This document shows, in pieces, positions 11,483-21,853 of a DNA stretch of 64,000 nucleotides. The notes under the pieces were generated by a model, which worked only from the letters and a program-made list of their open reading frames with translations, did no database searches and was not told the DNA's origin. Each line of letters starts with the position of its first letter. Position 1 is the stretch's first letter. The stretch is from positions 43,221,037 through 43,285,036 of the forward strand of contig CM043966.1 in assembly GCA_014529385.2 (NCBI GenBank). The letters run 5' to 3'. This DNA is from Adiantum capillus-veneris. Lineage: Eukaryota; Streptophyta; Polypodiopsida; Polypodiales; Pteridaceae. The position numbers and the translations under genes are program-made.

Positions 11483-14173
11483 TCACAACATAGTCTTTTT
11501 TATCAAGTAGCCTTCCCGAAGGGTGTATCCAGCTACTGTCTCCCCATCCCGTATCCGTGTGAAAATATCTGCAAAATCTGTATCTGTGGCATACTGATCG
11601 ACCATATCCTCGAAGCTCCTATGATGTATCGCGGAAATAGCCAGAACCAACGGTTTTCGAGACAAAGCATCTGCCACCACATTCTTCTGTCCCTGCACAT
11701 GGACAATCTGGAAGTGGAACTGTGACAAGATGTTCACCCACCGCATCTGTTTTTCCGAAAGCTGCTTCTGTGACAAGAAGTAGCGCAAACTCTGATGGTC
11801 TGTAAAGACAGTAAAATCCGCTCCGTGTAGGTAATGCCGCCACTGAGTAAGAGCGTGGATAACCGCCAAAAGCTCTTTCCCATAGATCTGTGCTGTCATC
11901 TCCGGCCTAGAGAACAAACGGCTCTCGTAAGCTATGACATGGCCTTCTTGCATCAAGACCGCACCCAAACTACGACCACAAGCATCACAAAATACTTCAA
12001 ATGACTTCTGCAAGTCCGGCAAAGTCAAATCTGGTCCTGTAGTGAATTTCTCTTTCAATGTCTGAAAGGCAGTCACCTCTGTGGGTCCCCACGAAAAAGG
12101 TACTCCTTTCTGTGTCAAGGTATGCAAAGGGGAAGCAACCTCTGCAAACTTTCGTATGAACCGCCTGTAGTACAAACAGAGTCCCAAGAAGCTTCTAGCT
12201 TCATGGACATTCCTCAAATCGGGCCAATCACGGATAGTCTCTATCTTGGCCGGGTTCATTTGCACTCCTGCGGCTGACACAATGTGTCCCAAAAAGTGTA
12301 TCTCTGGTAGGAAAAATTCACTTTTCTTTGCATTAATCACTAACTTGTGATCTCGTAATGCCTGAAAGACCTGAAGCAGATGATCTCTGTGTTCTGCCTC
12401 ATTCTTGGAGAAAACAATGATGTCGTCAAAGAAAGTGCCAACAAATAGCCTGTACTCTCGAAAAATCCTATCCATCATCCGGTTAAATGTCGCAGGAGCA
12501 TTGGTTAAGCCAAAAGGCATCACCAAAAACTCAAATAACCCAAAAGTCGTCCGAAAAGCTGTCTTGTAGACATCTCCTGGCGCTATCCTGATCTGATGAT
12601 ATCCACTCTTCAAGTCAATCCTGCTAAAGCATGAGGATCCCTGTAACCTGTCGAGTATATCATCGATCCTAGGAATCGGAAATCTGTTCTTGATGGTGAT
12701 TTTGTTGAGAGCTCTATAATCGATGCACATTCTCCAAGATCCGTCTTTCTTCAAAACCAACAACACTGGAGAGCAATACGGTGAAGTACTAGGCTGGACA
12801 AGACCCTTTTCCAAGAGGTCTTTCACTTGGTTCATAATCTCTTCGTTCTGTGCTCGGCTGACACGGTAGGGTGGCCGGTTCGGTGGTGTACTACCAGGTA
12901 TCAGATCAATGGTATGATCTTCAGGACGAGCAGGTGGTAACTCTCGTGGCAGGCCTTCGGAGAAGCAATCGGCGTGAGAGTGTAGAAAATCTTGGCGTTC
13001 TTTATCAAGTTTAGACATATTTGTCCTATCATCACCACTCAACTCTTTCATAAAGATCGAGTAAACAAACAGACTGGATTTCATTAATTTTGAAATGGCC
13101 GAAGCCGATACAATAGGGATAGACTCGCCCTTCAGTTTAATATCAAGTACAATTGTTCTGCCCTTTTCTGTAGTCAAAGTCGCTTTTCTCGCCCGATAAT
13201 CGACCACGGCGTTGTTCTTGTGGTACCAGGGAATCCCTAAGAGAACATCACAACCCTCCAAAGGCATTATGAAGAAGTCCTCATGCCCCAAATACCCCTG
13301 ACAATGCAATCGAAGTTTGCCAATGACAGGTGTAATGGCTACGTCCCTGCCGGGTGCCGCTAGAACTGCCTCTGCAAGTGGTCCCATCCGATCGGGAGTA
13401 ATCTCGAGCCGCGCCGCCAATTCCGGTGAAATGAAGTTGGCCTTGGCTCCTCCATCAAAGAAAATCAAGGCCTCTTGATCTTTCACTTTGCCCCAAGCTC
13501 GGCAAAGTTCTGTACTCTCATCCATGGTGTCGGGATCAGTACCCACACAATCTGGAACCAGTCCTGTTTTCATCTTGCCTTTTCGTACACGGTCCTCAGC
13601 TGCTCTCGAACTCTCAGGCCTTTCGTCGTCCTTGTCATTCTGTTCTTTCTGTGCCTTTTTAGGGCACTTCGCGGAGATATGTCCAGTTTCCCCGCATCCA
13701 AAGCACTTCCCCTCCCTGATGTAGCGAGTCCGCTCCTGAGGAGTAAGTCTGGGTCGTGCATCCTTTTTCTCTGGGTTGCTCTTTCTTTTTCTACTTTCAT
13801 TCCCAGAAGTCTGTCCGGTTCGTTGTGTTGTGACCTCATCTGTGGGGTAGGTCAGACTGCCAGAGTGAATTGCAAAGCCCCGCTTCGCATGACTCATCAA
13901 CTCCTGAATAGAAGCTGACTTCTGTTCCAAGCAGTGGTCTCGGATCTCTGTAGGTAGACCCAATGTAAACCGCTCAATCTGTTCTCTGAACAAGATCTTC
14001 TTGAATGAAGAGGCAGGTAGAAAAGAGTTCCAGAATCTTTCACAATAAGAATTCACTGTATCGCTCTTGGTCATCCGGAGATGGTTCCAAGCAGCTCGTA
14101 TATCTCGCTCAAACTCTTGAGTCAACCAAGAAGAAATAAAAAGCCTCTTGAATTTCAGCCATGTAATTGGCAC
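11483..14173 (-). CDS. A1 gag C-terminus, protease, reverse transcriptase and RNase H (long open part of pol)
   Basis: An 896-residue open frame, counted from its first Met, although the frame is open further upstream into gag. Residues 1-110 are the end of the retrotransposon gag fold. The CCHC knuckle CFGCGETGHISAKC is at 157-170. The protease motif reads DGGAKANFIS at 240, where D-S/T-G is usual. RT spans about 450-690, with RIDLKSGYHQI (Asp 520) and FFDDIIVFS (Asp 583-584). RNase H follows with FCDACGRSLGAV (Asp 730), YGKELLAV (Glu 767), TDHQSLRY (Asp 792) and DALSRK (Asp 836). The frame ends at a TGA where sister copies have a Cys codon. RT and RNase H look catalytically complete; the protease residue change is odd. 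Confidence 0.92.
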   Translation of the reverse strand: MPITWLKFKRLFISSWLTQEFERDIRAAWNHLRMTKSDTVNSYCERFWNSFLPASSFKKILFREQIERFTLGLPTEIRDHCLEQKSASIQELMSHAKRGFAIHSGSLTYPTDEVTTQRTGQTSGNESRKRKSNPEKKDARPRLTPQERTRYIREGKCFGCGETGHISAKCPKKAQKEQNDKDDERPESSRAAEDRVRKGKMKTGLVPDCVGTDPDTMDESTELCRAWGKVKDQEALIFFDGGAKANFISPELAARLEITPDRMGPLAEAVLAAPGRDVAITPVIGKLRLHCQGYLGHEDFFIMPLEGCDVLLGIPWYHKNNAVVDYRARKATLTTEKGRTIVLDIKLKGESIPIVSASAISKLMKSSLFVYSIFMKELSGDDRTNMSKLDKERQDFLHSHADCFSEGLPRELPPARPEDHTIDLIPGSTPPNRPPYRVSRAQNEEIMNQVKDLLEKGLVQPSTSPYCSPVLLVLKKDGSWRMCIDYRALNKITIKNRFPIPRIDDILDRLQGSSCFSRIDLKSGYHQIRIAPGDVYKTAFRTTFGLFEFLVMPFGLTNAPATFNRMMDRIFREYRLFVGTFFDDIIVFSKNEAEHRDHLLQVFQALRDHKLVINAKKSEFFLPEIHFLGHIVSAAGVQMNPAKIETIRDWPDLRNVHEARSFLGLCLYYRRFIRKFAEVASPLHTLTQKGVPFSWGPTEVTAFQTLKEKFTTGPDLTLPDLQKSFEVFCDACGRSLGAVLMQEGHVIAYESRLFSRPEMTAQIYGKELLAVIHALTQWRHYLHGADFTVFTDHQSLRYFLSQKQLSEKQMRWVNILSQFHFQIVHVQGQKNVVADALSRKPLVLAISAIHHRSFEDMVDQYATDTDFADIFTRIRDGETVAGYTLREGYLIKKTML

Positions 14174-14181
14174 AGTCTTGC

Positions 14182-15135
14182 TTAATAGAAGCGTGGACCA
14201 CCAAGTGCGAGCATTCCCCTTAAAGTAAGAGGCAGCTCTCCGAATCTTGGAGTGCTCTGAATAGCGTCCTCCCGCGAAAGCGATAACTGCTGTATAAAAG
14301 ACAAAGCCTTCGAAGCATCGGAGTATCCCGAAAAAGTATCAAACTTAAGTGCTTGGCCACCTTCCTTAAACTCTCGAACTTTCTTGCTTTTATCTTCGAG
14401 AAAGTCATACTGGTTGGCTTTGTAAAAATTCCTCTTGTTCGCATAAAAGTTTCCGTTGTCAGAGTCTGAACTGTCCGTAGACGAGTCCTCTGTAGAAGTG
14501 TCAGTCTCTGGGCGAGATTTAGCCTTCTTTGCCTTTCTCTTGCCCTTTCCAAAGCGTTGCTTCTTGCTTCGCTTTTTACCTTTTCTGTCTTCTTCGCTCG
14601 AATCTGAGCTGCTAGAAGAACTGTCAGAAGAAGAAGAAGAAGAAGAACTGGGTAGGTCTTTAAACTTGACACGCTTCTTCAATTTCTTTGCCTTGTCGAA
14701 TGTCGACTGACGACCCAAATATCTCGGGAAGTCAGTACCTTTGTTCTGCTTTTTGCCGTGCTTTTTGCCTTTCTTTTGCACGTCGAAAAGCTGAGCAATC
14801 CGTGCATCAACCACGTTCTCCAGTTCCTTCTCCGTATATTTCTTGGAGGCAGAAGGTTTCTTGAGAGCGGGTTTCGGGAGTGGTGTTGTGGTTCTCTGCA
14901 ACTCCATCTGTACCTCTTTCAAAGAGGTCTGGTTCATATATTTTGCCATCTTTGGGTCCTTGGCAAAATTGAGCATCATCTTTGTTGCATCGCCAATCAA
15001 TTGACGACGGTCCATCTCTCTTTGCTCCGCCTGAGTAGGCCGAGGCGGGCCATACTCTGTGTCTGAATCTTCGTTGTGATCCCAGCCCGCATCTCCAGAT
15101 GCAGAGGGAGTCGACTGATCATTGCCTGAAGCCAT
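14182..15135 (-). pseudogene. A1 gag N-terminal region, frameshifted
   Basis: Starts at the ATG at 15133-15135 (MASGNDQSTPS), about 70 bases downstream of the 5' LTR. The product has a charged N-terminus, Lys-rich stretches, a long Ser run near 14625-14655 and a KANQYDFLEDKSKKVREF block, then enters the gag capsid region. Near 14285 a 4-bp deletion relative to the plus-strand copy at 31085-31100 shifts the frame, and this frame stops at 14182. The rest of gag continues in the frame of the long pol ORF, so the undamaged family has one gag-pol ORF. Capsid formation is inferred from the family. Confidence 0.85.
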
Positions 15136-15190
15136 AGGTGCCGCGGAAAAAAATTCGGGAATCGGATTTCCCGTAGAAGAGAAATCGGCC

Positions 15191-15204
15191 GTGCTCTGAT
15201 ACCA
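15191..15204 (-). other. Primer binding site of A1 (tRNA-iMet)
   Basis: On the minus strand TGGTATCAGAGCAC, one base from the 5' LTR. It complements the 3' end of initiator methionine tRNA, the common primer of plant LTR elements. Confidence 0.92.
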
Positions 15205-15205
15205 C

Positions 15206-15754
15206 TGTAACAGACTTGGACACTCCAAGTCAAGAATCAACCGCGACAGCACCAAATAACCACTTCAAAACAATTCACAGATCACAATAGATTTGCACTG
15301 GCCCGGCGGAGTTCCGTGCCTAGAGATATTGGCCCCAAAGACTGGCGCCCCTTTCGGTATTTCTTTTTGTATTAATCAATCATCAAAGTACAAGAGAGCG
15401 GTTAGGGTTTCACTCTCAGACTCTGCGTCCAGATGCTCTGAGAAGTGAGGCCCTCACCACTAATTTAAAGGTTACAAGGGATGCCCAAAAGCAGAGCCCC
15501 AAAAGCTTTCAAAATCAAAAGCATCAGTTCTCTCTCTCTCTTAGAGAGTCTTTTCTCTTTTTTTTTATAAAAAAAAAGCAAAAGCAAAATTCACGTCGCT
15601 CATCATTTTCCAAATTTTTTTTTTTTTTTTAATAATCCGCCTCCGCGATTTACGGAATTTAGGGTTTTTGGCAAAAATTAGGGTTTGCAGGAATTTTAGG
15701 GTTTCTGGCAGAAATTAGGGTTTCTGCTGTCCGCCACGTCATCACTTTGTGACA
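15206..15754 (-). repeat. 5' LTR of element A1
   Basis: Carries U3, R and U5 in minus-strand order. U3 begins at 15754 with TGTCACAAAGTGATGACGTGG, followed by telo-boxes (AAACCCTAA) and a short CT/GA run. Sister LTRs show a CTTGTACTTTG..ATTAATA stretch before R. No coding potential. Confidence 0.93.
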
Positions 15755-15759
15755 TAAAC

Positions 15760-16337
15760 CCTCCCGCCACCCTCTGCACCGCTCTGGACCATGCAGGGAG
15801 CGTACGAGCAGCTGACAATCACTGGACAGCGGCAAGGCACCGGATGCCAAGCCGGTGTGGAAGGCAAGATCTCTCGGAGTTTGGATAGCATTGCCCCCCT
15901 CTTGCAAAAACGCTGACCTGCTTGGCAATTCAGCCCTAAAATGTAGATCTGGTGCCCTCCAGCAAAAACACAAGGGTCTTCCTATGCATGTGGTGCGAAA
16001 ACAATGATGTTCTTGCCCTGCACTTGCTGAAAACGCTGGTGGTTTCTTGCTGGACAGCTCCACCAAAAATGCAAGTGATTGCTGAAAACACAGGTAGAAG
16101 AGGAGGCATTTTTGGCGAGAAAACTGCCTCAGAATAGTAGCGCTGGCAGCCAGAAGCAAAAACGCAAGCAAAGCTGATGAGATCTTGCAAAAACGCAGGT
16201 GGCAGAGCATTCCTTCGCGAGAAAGGCTGTCCAATATGATGGCACCACCCCCTCTTGCAAAGATCGTTGGCTGTTTTGCAGAAACGTTGGCCCTTGGGAG
16301 GAGTACCCGATGCGGATGATGCGCCTTGGACTCAACT
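15760..16337 (-). other. Leader region of a family H LTR element with AAAACGC motifs
   Basis: Lies upstream of the PBS at 16338-16351 in element sense (minus). It contains many spaced copies of GCAAAAACGCTG or close variants (for example near 15905, 15962, 16027, 16150, 16190). The same kind of motif field precedes the PBS at 21582. The region was split from the DNA left of 9127 by insertion of A1. Open frames here are not convincing. Confidence 0.5.
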
Positions 16338-16351
16338 GGCAACTGATACCA
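16338..16351 (-). other. Primer binding site of the left family H unit
   Basis: Minus strand TGGTATCAGTTGCC, directly touching the LTR that starts at 16352. It shares the TGGTATCAG core with initiator-Met sites, though its 3' half differs. Confidence 0.7.
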
Positions 16352-16366
16352 TGTGAGTGCGCGTGC

Positions 16367-16465
<99 letters not shown>

Positions 16466-16966
16466 CAAAACGTTGTGTAGGAAGAGGGGGTGATCAGGCC
16501 CCCATGACTACCACAAGCAGAAGACCTTGAGTACAATAAGTATATGATAGAAGTGGGTACCCCTGTGGCCCTATAAATAGGTGCCCAAGGGGAGGTAGGG
16601 CAAGGCTTATAAAAATCCCCACGACCCAACAGAAATATGAGATATGGAAATATATGTGGGCAGCCGGCCCCAAACTCGGGCAGCTAGACTAGGTACAACC
16701 TAGACTATGGGTTCTAGTTGGAAGAATACTAGCTGTACAAGTATGCCCTAGACCTGTGAAGTAGCAGAGTGGTGTAAGTCTAACAGAACCAACCAATCTA
16801 GGCAATGAAATGATGATAATACAATGGGGGCTAGGTGTGCTTATATAGCCACCTAAGTAAATGGCCCTACCTAGATTTTGACAAATAAGTAAAATAAATA
16901 CCTAAAGGCCAAAATAAATATTGGGATCACAGTGGGCAGTTCACTTGAGATGCCATAAATTTAGCA
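16352..16966 (-). repeat. Family H LTR, flanked by a PBS on one side and a PPT on the other
   Basis: Begins TGTGAGTGCG and ends TTTAGCA. The inner half (16783-16966) matches 21669-21853, including GATGATAATACAATGGGGGC and TGTGCTTATATAGCC. It has a PBS on its left (as a 5' LTR) and an AG-rich tract on its right (as a 3' LTR), so it is shared by two internal regions. It carries a 92-bp GA microsatellite. Confidence 0.65.
16371..16462. repeat. (GA)46 microsatellite inside the family H LTR
   Basis: A perfect 92-bp GA run close to the LTR edge. The partner LTR at 21597 has only a short GA run at the same relative place, so the tract has expanded or contracted. Minus-strand ORFs across it are Ser-Leu artefacts. 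Confidence 0.95.
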
Positions 16967-16983
16967 CCCTCTCTGCAACTCAT
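16967..16983 (-). other. Polypurine tract of the right family H unit
   Basis: Minus strand reads GAGTTGCAGAGAGGG immediately before the LTR end at 16966, as expected for a PPT. Confidence 0.55.
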
Positions 16984-17604
16984 AGTGGACATAAATAGTG
17001 AGACCAAGTCGATGAAGAAGCTATTATGGACACCCCAGCAGCTATACACTCCACTGTAGACACCTCGGATTTGCTACCCTCGACTTTGTTCCTTAGAAGA
17101 ATGCTATCTTGAGCATCGGGTGCCTTTTAGAAAGTTGAACAGTAGACCACGCTACGCCCAAGAATCTCCATTCGTGAACTGTGAACACATCACGTCCAAA
17201 ATACTCCAAGATAATGAACTTTGAAACACATCCTGTCCATAATCCGGCCAACAACAATGGATTGGTGCGCACGCATCCATAGCGTTTTAGATACGTCTGA
17301 TTGGTTCCCTGCTAGATGCATGGGCCTTGAACTTCGACCCACAGGTTCAAACATCGGTAACTTGAACTTCAACACAAGGGTCCAAATTATTTATAGTGAG
17401 CACTACTTGCCCCTCTCTGCCATTTACAAGCCTCTCTCTGGATGAAGCTAGTGGTGGCAACTACCTCTTGACAGAAATCTGGTGTTGTGGCTACTGTGGT
17501 CACCACCACGTGTGCCATGCCAATCTCCTCTGTCAAATCTTTATCACCGTTATCTCTGTCCAGCTTGCCTTTGCCTTTGTCTCTTTGTGAGTTCTTGCTT
17601 TTTT

Positions 17605-17705
17605 CTTTGGCTTCAAACTCTCGAGGCAAACAAAGCTTTGTGTCACAATTATAACAGTGGTTTTCGAATCTCGTGGGTACCAAGGCAGCTAACTGAGTAT
17701 TGGTA
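17605..17705. repeat. Left copy of an imperfect direct repeat flanking the Penelope-like RT
   Basis: TTTGGCTTCAAACTC..GGCAAACAAA..GCAGCTAACTGAGTA here matches TTTGGCTTCACAATC..GCCAAACAAA..GCTGCTAACTGAGTA at 20776-20862. On the minus strand both lie in Lys-rich open frames (17387-17683, 20723-21034) that could be family H gag remnants, which I cannot confirm. The copies are too diverged to be a simple target duplication. Confidence 0.45.
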
Positions 17706-17772
17706 TTGCCATCCTTGTCAAGCTTGCCTTTATAGAGATTTCAAACGGAGATTGATTTACTTATCTAGTGCC

Positions 17773-19956
17773 ATGGAATTGGGTTCTTTTTCTTATAAAA
17801 TATTTGAAAGGTATAATATAAGGATCCTATTTAAGCTCTTGTATACCCTTGAGAACTACTCTTATGAAGATTTGGAGCTAAGAGAGTCTCACAGTACTCA
17901 ACTTCGAGTACTGTTAGGCAAATTTCTGAAGTCCAAATGTCCTAGTCTGAAAAATCCCTTGGTTGGAAAGAAAGATTTGTTGATAACTATCTTTACCTCC
18001 CCTGACTTAGACAAGATTGGATTAAGCTCTATTTTGAGATCTCAAGAAGCTTTGGATGCTCTCTCTCCTTGTGTGAGAAAGGTATGGAACCATCCTGTCG
18101 TAGCATTCAAATATGTGAAAACATTAGGACAAAAAGCTTTCAACTATAGTGACATAGGACGTAATCTTAAAAAGCAAGAGAGGCTTGCAATCTCAAGTAT
18201 TGATTGCCCTTGTAGTAAAACTGCCTTTTCTTCTTACGTAAATGGAGCTTTGGGTCACGTAGTTACTGCCGATTGTTCTATCCTTCCTTCGGATTCTTTG
18301 AAAGACCTTTTCTCAAGAGGTACTAGATATAGGCTCCCTTCCTCAAACGACTCTTGCCTTCTCAAAGCCATAGAAAAAGGAATTTCTAGTTTCGTAGTAA
18401 AGTTTGAGGAGTCTTTAGGAGTTCAAGGTATTTTTACCCATTGGAAGTCTGTAATCCTCAAGAAAGCTTCTTTGAAATTAGCATCTTGCTCTCGGAACGT
18501 TTCTTCAGGAAGGAATAGCTTATCTTCTTCTGAACGTGATGCTCTTAGGAAGTTTCATCGTGATTTTGTAATCTCTTATGTAGATAAGTGCTCTAATAAC
18601 TTTGTTGTTACGTGCAAAAAGTTCTATTTAGAATGCTTGTTAGGTGAAGTAAATTCTCAGACTTACAGTGATTGTGATCTTTCAATGCAAGAGGTTATCT
18701 TGAAACATGAAGACTTTTGTAAGTCTTTTGGTTTTAAGTGCCAGCCTAAATTACCTTTTTTATATACCGTTTGGAAGTTCCACAAGAACCCTATAAAGCC
18801 TAGATTTATAGCTGCTTCTTGTAACACCTCTTTGACTGAGGTTTCCAAATGGCTTAGTTATTGTTTCAAAGCCATTTTACCTAGCGTAAATGAATTGTGG
18901 AATAATATGCTAAAGGAAGCAGACGTACCTACCGATTCAAGTTGGATTTTAAATGATTCAGTAGGTGTGATTCCTGTTTTAAAGTTTTTGAACTCTTCAA
19001 GAAGCCTTAAGGAGAAATCTTCTCCTTTATGTCTCCAAACTTTTGACTTTACAACGCTATACACGAAGCTAAATTTGGAGGACCTTAAATTTAGAGTCAA
19101 GTCTCTTATTTCAAAAGTTTTTGCATTCAAGCTTGAGAAGGATAGGTACAAGGCATTGCTAGTAGAAAAGTCAGCCTTGAACTTTGACTTCTTATGGCTG
19201 AAAAATAAGAATGTAGATGTAGACAAAGGAAGAAAGAGATTCACCAGGATTGTAGATGACATTGACATCATATCTTGGTTAGATTTTCTTTTGGACAATT
19301 TATATATAACCATCGGCGACTCTCTTTTCAAGCAAACAATTGGTATCCCTATGGGTACCAATTGTGCTGTTTTTCTTGCTAATTTCTATCTTTTTACTTA
19401 TGAGTAGGATTTTATGGAGCGTCTTGTCCTTGCTAACACTTGCCCAATATTTTTGCACAAGTTATGCAATGTAAGACGCTTTGTAGATGATCTTTTTGTC
19501 GCTGACGTTCCTTCTTTTCAAGATTTTATGTACTTGAATTCGAGTTCTGTAGGCGGAGGGATTTATCCCAAGGAGTTTTGTGAACTTAACTGTACCACAA
19601 ATAGTGATTGTTGTGCGTTTTTAGACCTTAAGATTTTTCAGACTCCCTTGGGATTAGAAGTAGATATCTATGATAAGCGCCTTGAACCAGAATATGCCAA
19701 TCTAAAAATCATCCGCATGCCTCACATTTCTTCGAACATTTCTCTTTTAGCTAAGTACGGTGTCATTTGCTCTCAACTATTTAGATTTTCTCGTCTTTGT
19801 TCTAGTAAATCTACTTTTGTTGTTCAATCTTGCCATCTTATTTCTTTACTAGTTGAAAAAGGATACTCATTCAAAAGAATCATGAAAAAAGTTCGTTCAT
19901 TTTTGCATCGTAGTAAGTTTATTTTTAGTGTTTCTTCCTTGGAATGTTCAAGATAA
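17773..19956 (+). pseudogene. Penelope-like reverse transcriptase, one in-frame stop
   Basis: One frame runs from the Met at 17773 (MELGSFSYKIF) to the stop at 19954-19956 with a single TAG at 19405-19407, giving about 727 codons. The N-terminal 350 residues are not assigned. The RT core shows FLYTVWKFHKNPIKPRFI (near 18756), FDFTTLYTKL (motif A, near 19042), QTIGIPMGTNCAVFLANFYL (motif B, near 19336), RRFVDDLFV (motif C, near 19480), AFLDLKIF and VDIYDKR. This LYT / IPMGTN / R-VDD set is typical of Penelope-type elements and not of LTR or LINE RTs. No GIY-YIG endonuclease is visible. It lies on the plus strand inside the minus-strand family H unit, so it inserted there. Near-intact coding implies recent arrival. 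Subfamily is not assigned. Confidence 0.8.
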
Positions 19957-20775
19957 TCAGTAGTAAATTCAATAGAAGTGGGGAGCTAAAAAGCCAACTT
20001 ATTGTTTGACTTAATAACACCTTATGTTGTTGTTTTGATCTTTAGCGTTTCTAGTATTTTCACTATAGCTTGACAATTGCTAGCCTTTATCATGGCTGAG
20101 TATGCCCATCACCTCTGGAGGGTGATAGAAACTCAGCTCGTTGGTTTTGTAGAGTACGTTCAAAGCATGAATGACCTCTATATAAACCTGCACCTACTCT
20201 TGGGCACTGACGACGTGAGTAGGGATGTCATAGCTGTTGTCCAAGCTATGCATGATAAAGGTGATAATCTTATTCTTCCTGTTTGGACAAGCAGTGAAGT
20301 TGAGATCACATATTGTCAAGTTTGGTTCTTTGCTCTTCGTAGGTTTGTAGTAGTATTCATTTTTCGATTTCATATTTAGCTTACCTGAGGACTTAAGAAT
20401 GTGTTCCGTTATAGGTTGTTGTGTGAAGTTTGATTTCGAGGATTAAGTTTTTAAGATGTCTTATCCTTTTTTTTTTTTTTTTTTGCTTAAAGTTGAGTAC
20501 TTGTTTTAAGCCAAGTAAGTTGCGTCAACTTATTTTACACATACCTTTTTTGAAAACATTTTTAAGTTAATAATGTTTTGTTTTATCTAGTTTTGTTTCG
20601 AAGCAATCAAAGTGATTTAGTTAGTTAGTTTGTTTGTTTTTGTTTTTCTTTTCTTTTCGTGTGTCCCTTGCTTTTATAGTTTTATGAGTGCTTTATTCCC
20701 TCTTATAATTCGTGAGTTCAGACTATTTTGAACTTATGAAGGTATATGTGTCCTCTAGCAGGCTCATCCATTTGC

Positions 20776-20862
20776 TTTTGGCTTCACAATCCCGAGCCAA
20801 ACAAATCCACGAATTCCTTGAGAGCTGCGGTTGAGCATAGGCTGCTAACTGAGTACTGATCG
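20776..20862. repeat. Right copy of the direct repeat flanking the Penelope-like RT
   Basis: Partner of 17605-17705. Between RT end and here lie a (T)18 run (about 20468-20485) and AT-rich sequence with no assigned content; these may be the 3' part of the Penelope-like element. Confidence 0.45.
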
Positions 20863-21119
20863 ATACACTTTCCATAGCTTTTAGTTGGTCTTGGTTCTTG
20901 TTGATGTCGAGGCTACTCGAGAGCAGTTCCCTTGCTATGCTTTTACTGCCAAATGCATGGCCATTGGAGCCTCTTTGGACCTTGCCGAAATGGGGCATCT
21001 CAAGATGCCGCTGCCAAGAGTGTAGGTGAAACACTCACCTTGCAAGACACTGCCGAAAAGCTTGCATCTGAAAAGGGTGCCAATCTGGCTCCTGTGACCC
21101 TGCATTTCAAGTAGCATAT

Positions 21120-21500
21120 AAAAATGCTCAAGGGCCAAGTAGTCAAGTGCATACAGCGTTTCAAAATGCTCATCCTGTAGCCCACAAAAAAAGCTAGTAG
21201 AAGGTCTCTTACATTGCAGCACTTCAAAACACTTATCGAAATGAAGTCGGCAAGTGGCAAGTTGTCCCACGGCCTAGCATCTGAGCACGCTATTGCAATG
21301 TGCCCCGTTGCCTAGCGTTTCAAAACGCAATGCTAGATGGGGACTTCTGCTGCTACTGTGTGCGTCTCAAAACGCAACACGAGGGGGTCTTCCTCTTCCA
21401 TGCCTTTCAAAATGCCATGCCTAAAGCTCAAAACGCTGGTCACAATGTCAGCAAAAACCGTCGTCTTTTGAAATGCTACAAAAAACGCTAGCGTTTTTGA
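21120..21500 (-). repeat. Field of degenerate CAAAACGC motifs in the family H leader
   Basis: At least seven copies of TTTCAAAACGC or near variants at irregular spacing, ending in a palindromic AAACGCTAGCGTTTT near 21483-21497. The same motif recurs in the leader at 15900-16200 and in family B LTRs (23030-23130). I see no coding frame consistent with it. Confidence 0.55.
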
Positions 21501-21581
21501 AGACAATTCACCAGCGTCCGGCTTCTCTGAGAGCTTCTCTTCTTCGTGCCGATCCTCTCCCTCCTTGTGATCACTGAGCAC

Positions 21582-21596
21582 AAAGCTCTGATACTA
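21582..21596 (-). other. Primer binding site of the right family H unit
   Basis: Minus strand TAGTATCAGAGCTTT, one base off the TGGTATCAGAGC initiator-Met site, touching the LTR start at 21597. Confidence 0.7.
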
Positions 21597-21853
21597 TGCC
21601 AAAGTTGACGATGTGGAAGCGTAGAGCAATGGGGAGAATACACGAGAGAGAGAAAGAGAGAGAGATACTATTGAACCAACCAACCTAGGCAATGAATTGA
21701 TGATAATACAATGGGGGCCAAGTGTGCTTATATAGCCACCTAAGTAAATTGCCCTACCCAGACTTCGACAAATAAGTAAAATAATTACCTAAAAGCCAAA
21801 ATAAATATTGGGATCACATTGGGCAGCTCACTTGAGATGCCATAACTTTAACA
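21597..21853 (-). repeat. Family H 5' LTR (257 bp)
   Basis: Begins TGCCAAAG next to the PBS and ends TTTAACA. The 185-bp inner part is a clear match to 16783-16966. The flanks of the pair (16347-16351 TACCA, 21854-21858 CGGTC) do not match as a target duplication, which fits a recombined array better than one simple insertion. Confidence 0.65.

Larger units (their letters stand above)
9127..15754 (-). mobile_element. Ty3 chromovirus A1, complete with both LTRs and TSD
   Basis: LTRs of 547 bp (9127-9673) and 549 bp (15206-15754) begin TGTAACAG and end GTGACA on the plus strand. The 5-bp target duplication TAAAC is exact at 9122-9126 and 15755-15759. In element order (minus strand): 5' LTR, initiator-Met PBS, gag, protease, RT, RNase H, integrase, chromodomain, polypurine tract, 3' LTR. 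The LTRs differ at only a handful of sites, so insertion is recent. The copy is still defective: a 4-bp deletion in gag near 14285, a nonsense codon after RNase H near 11480, the family-wide integrase deletion, and a nonsense codon at 10435-10437 before the chromodomain. It landed in what looks like the leader of an H-type element. Confidence 0.95.

Noticed and set aside
15659-16629. Long minus-strand ORFs with Ser-Leu repeats
   Set aside because: They are translations of the (GA)46 microsatellite and LTR sequence; no domain and no conservation in the partner LTR.
20077-20379. 100-codon plus-strand ORF after the Penelope-like RT
   Set aside because: No recognised motif and not in frame with the RT; no sign of a GIY-YIG endonuclease. 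It could be a tail of that element, but I cannot support a gene.
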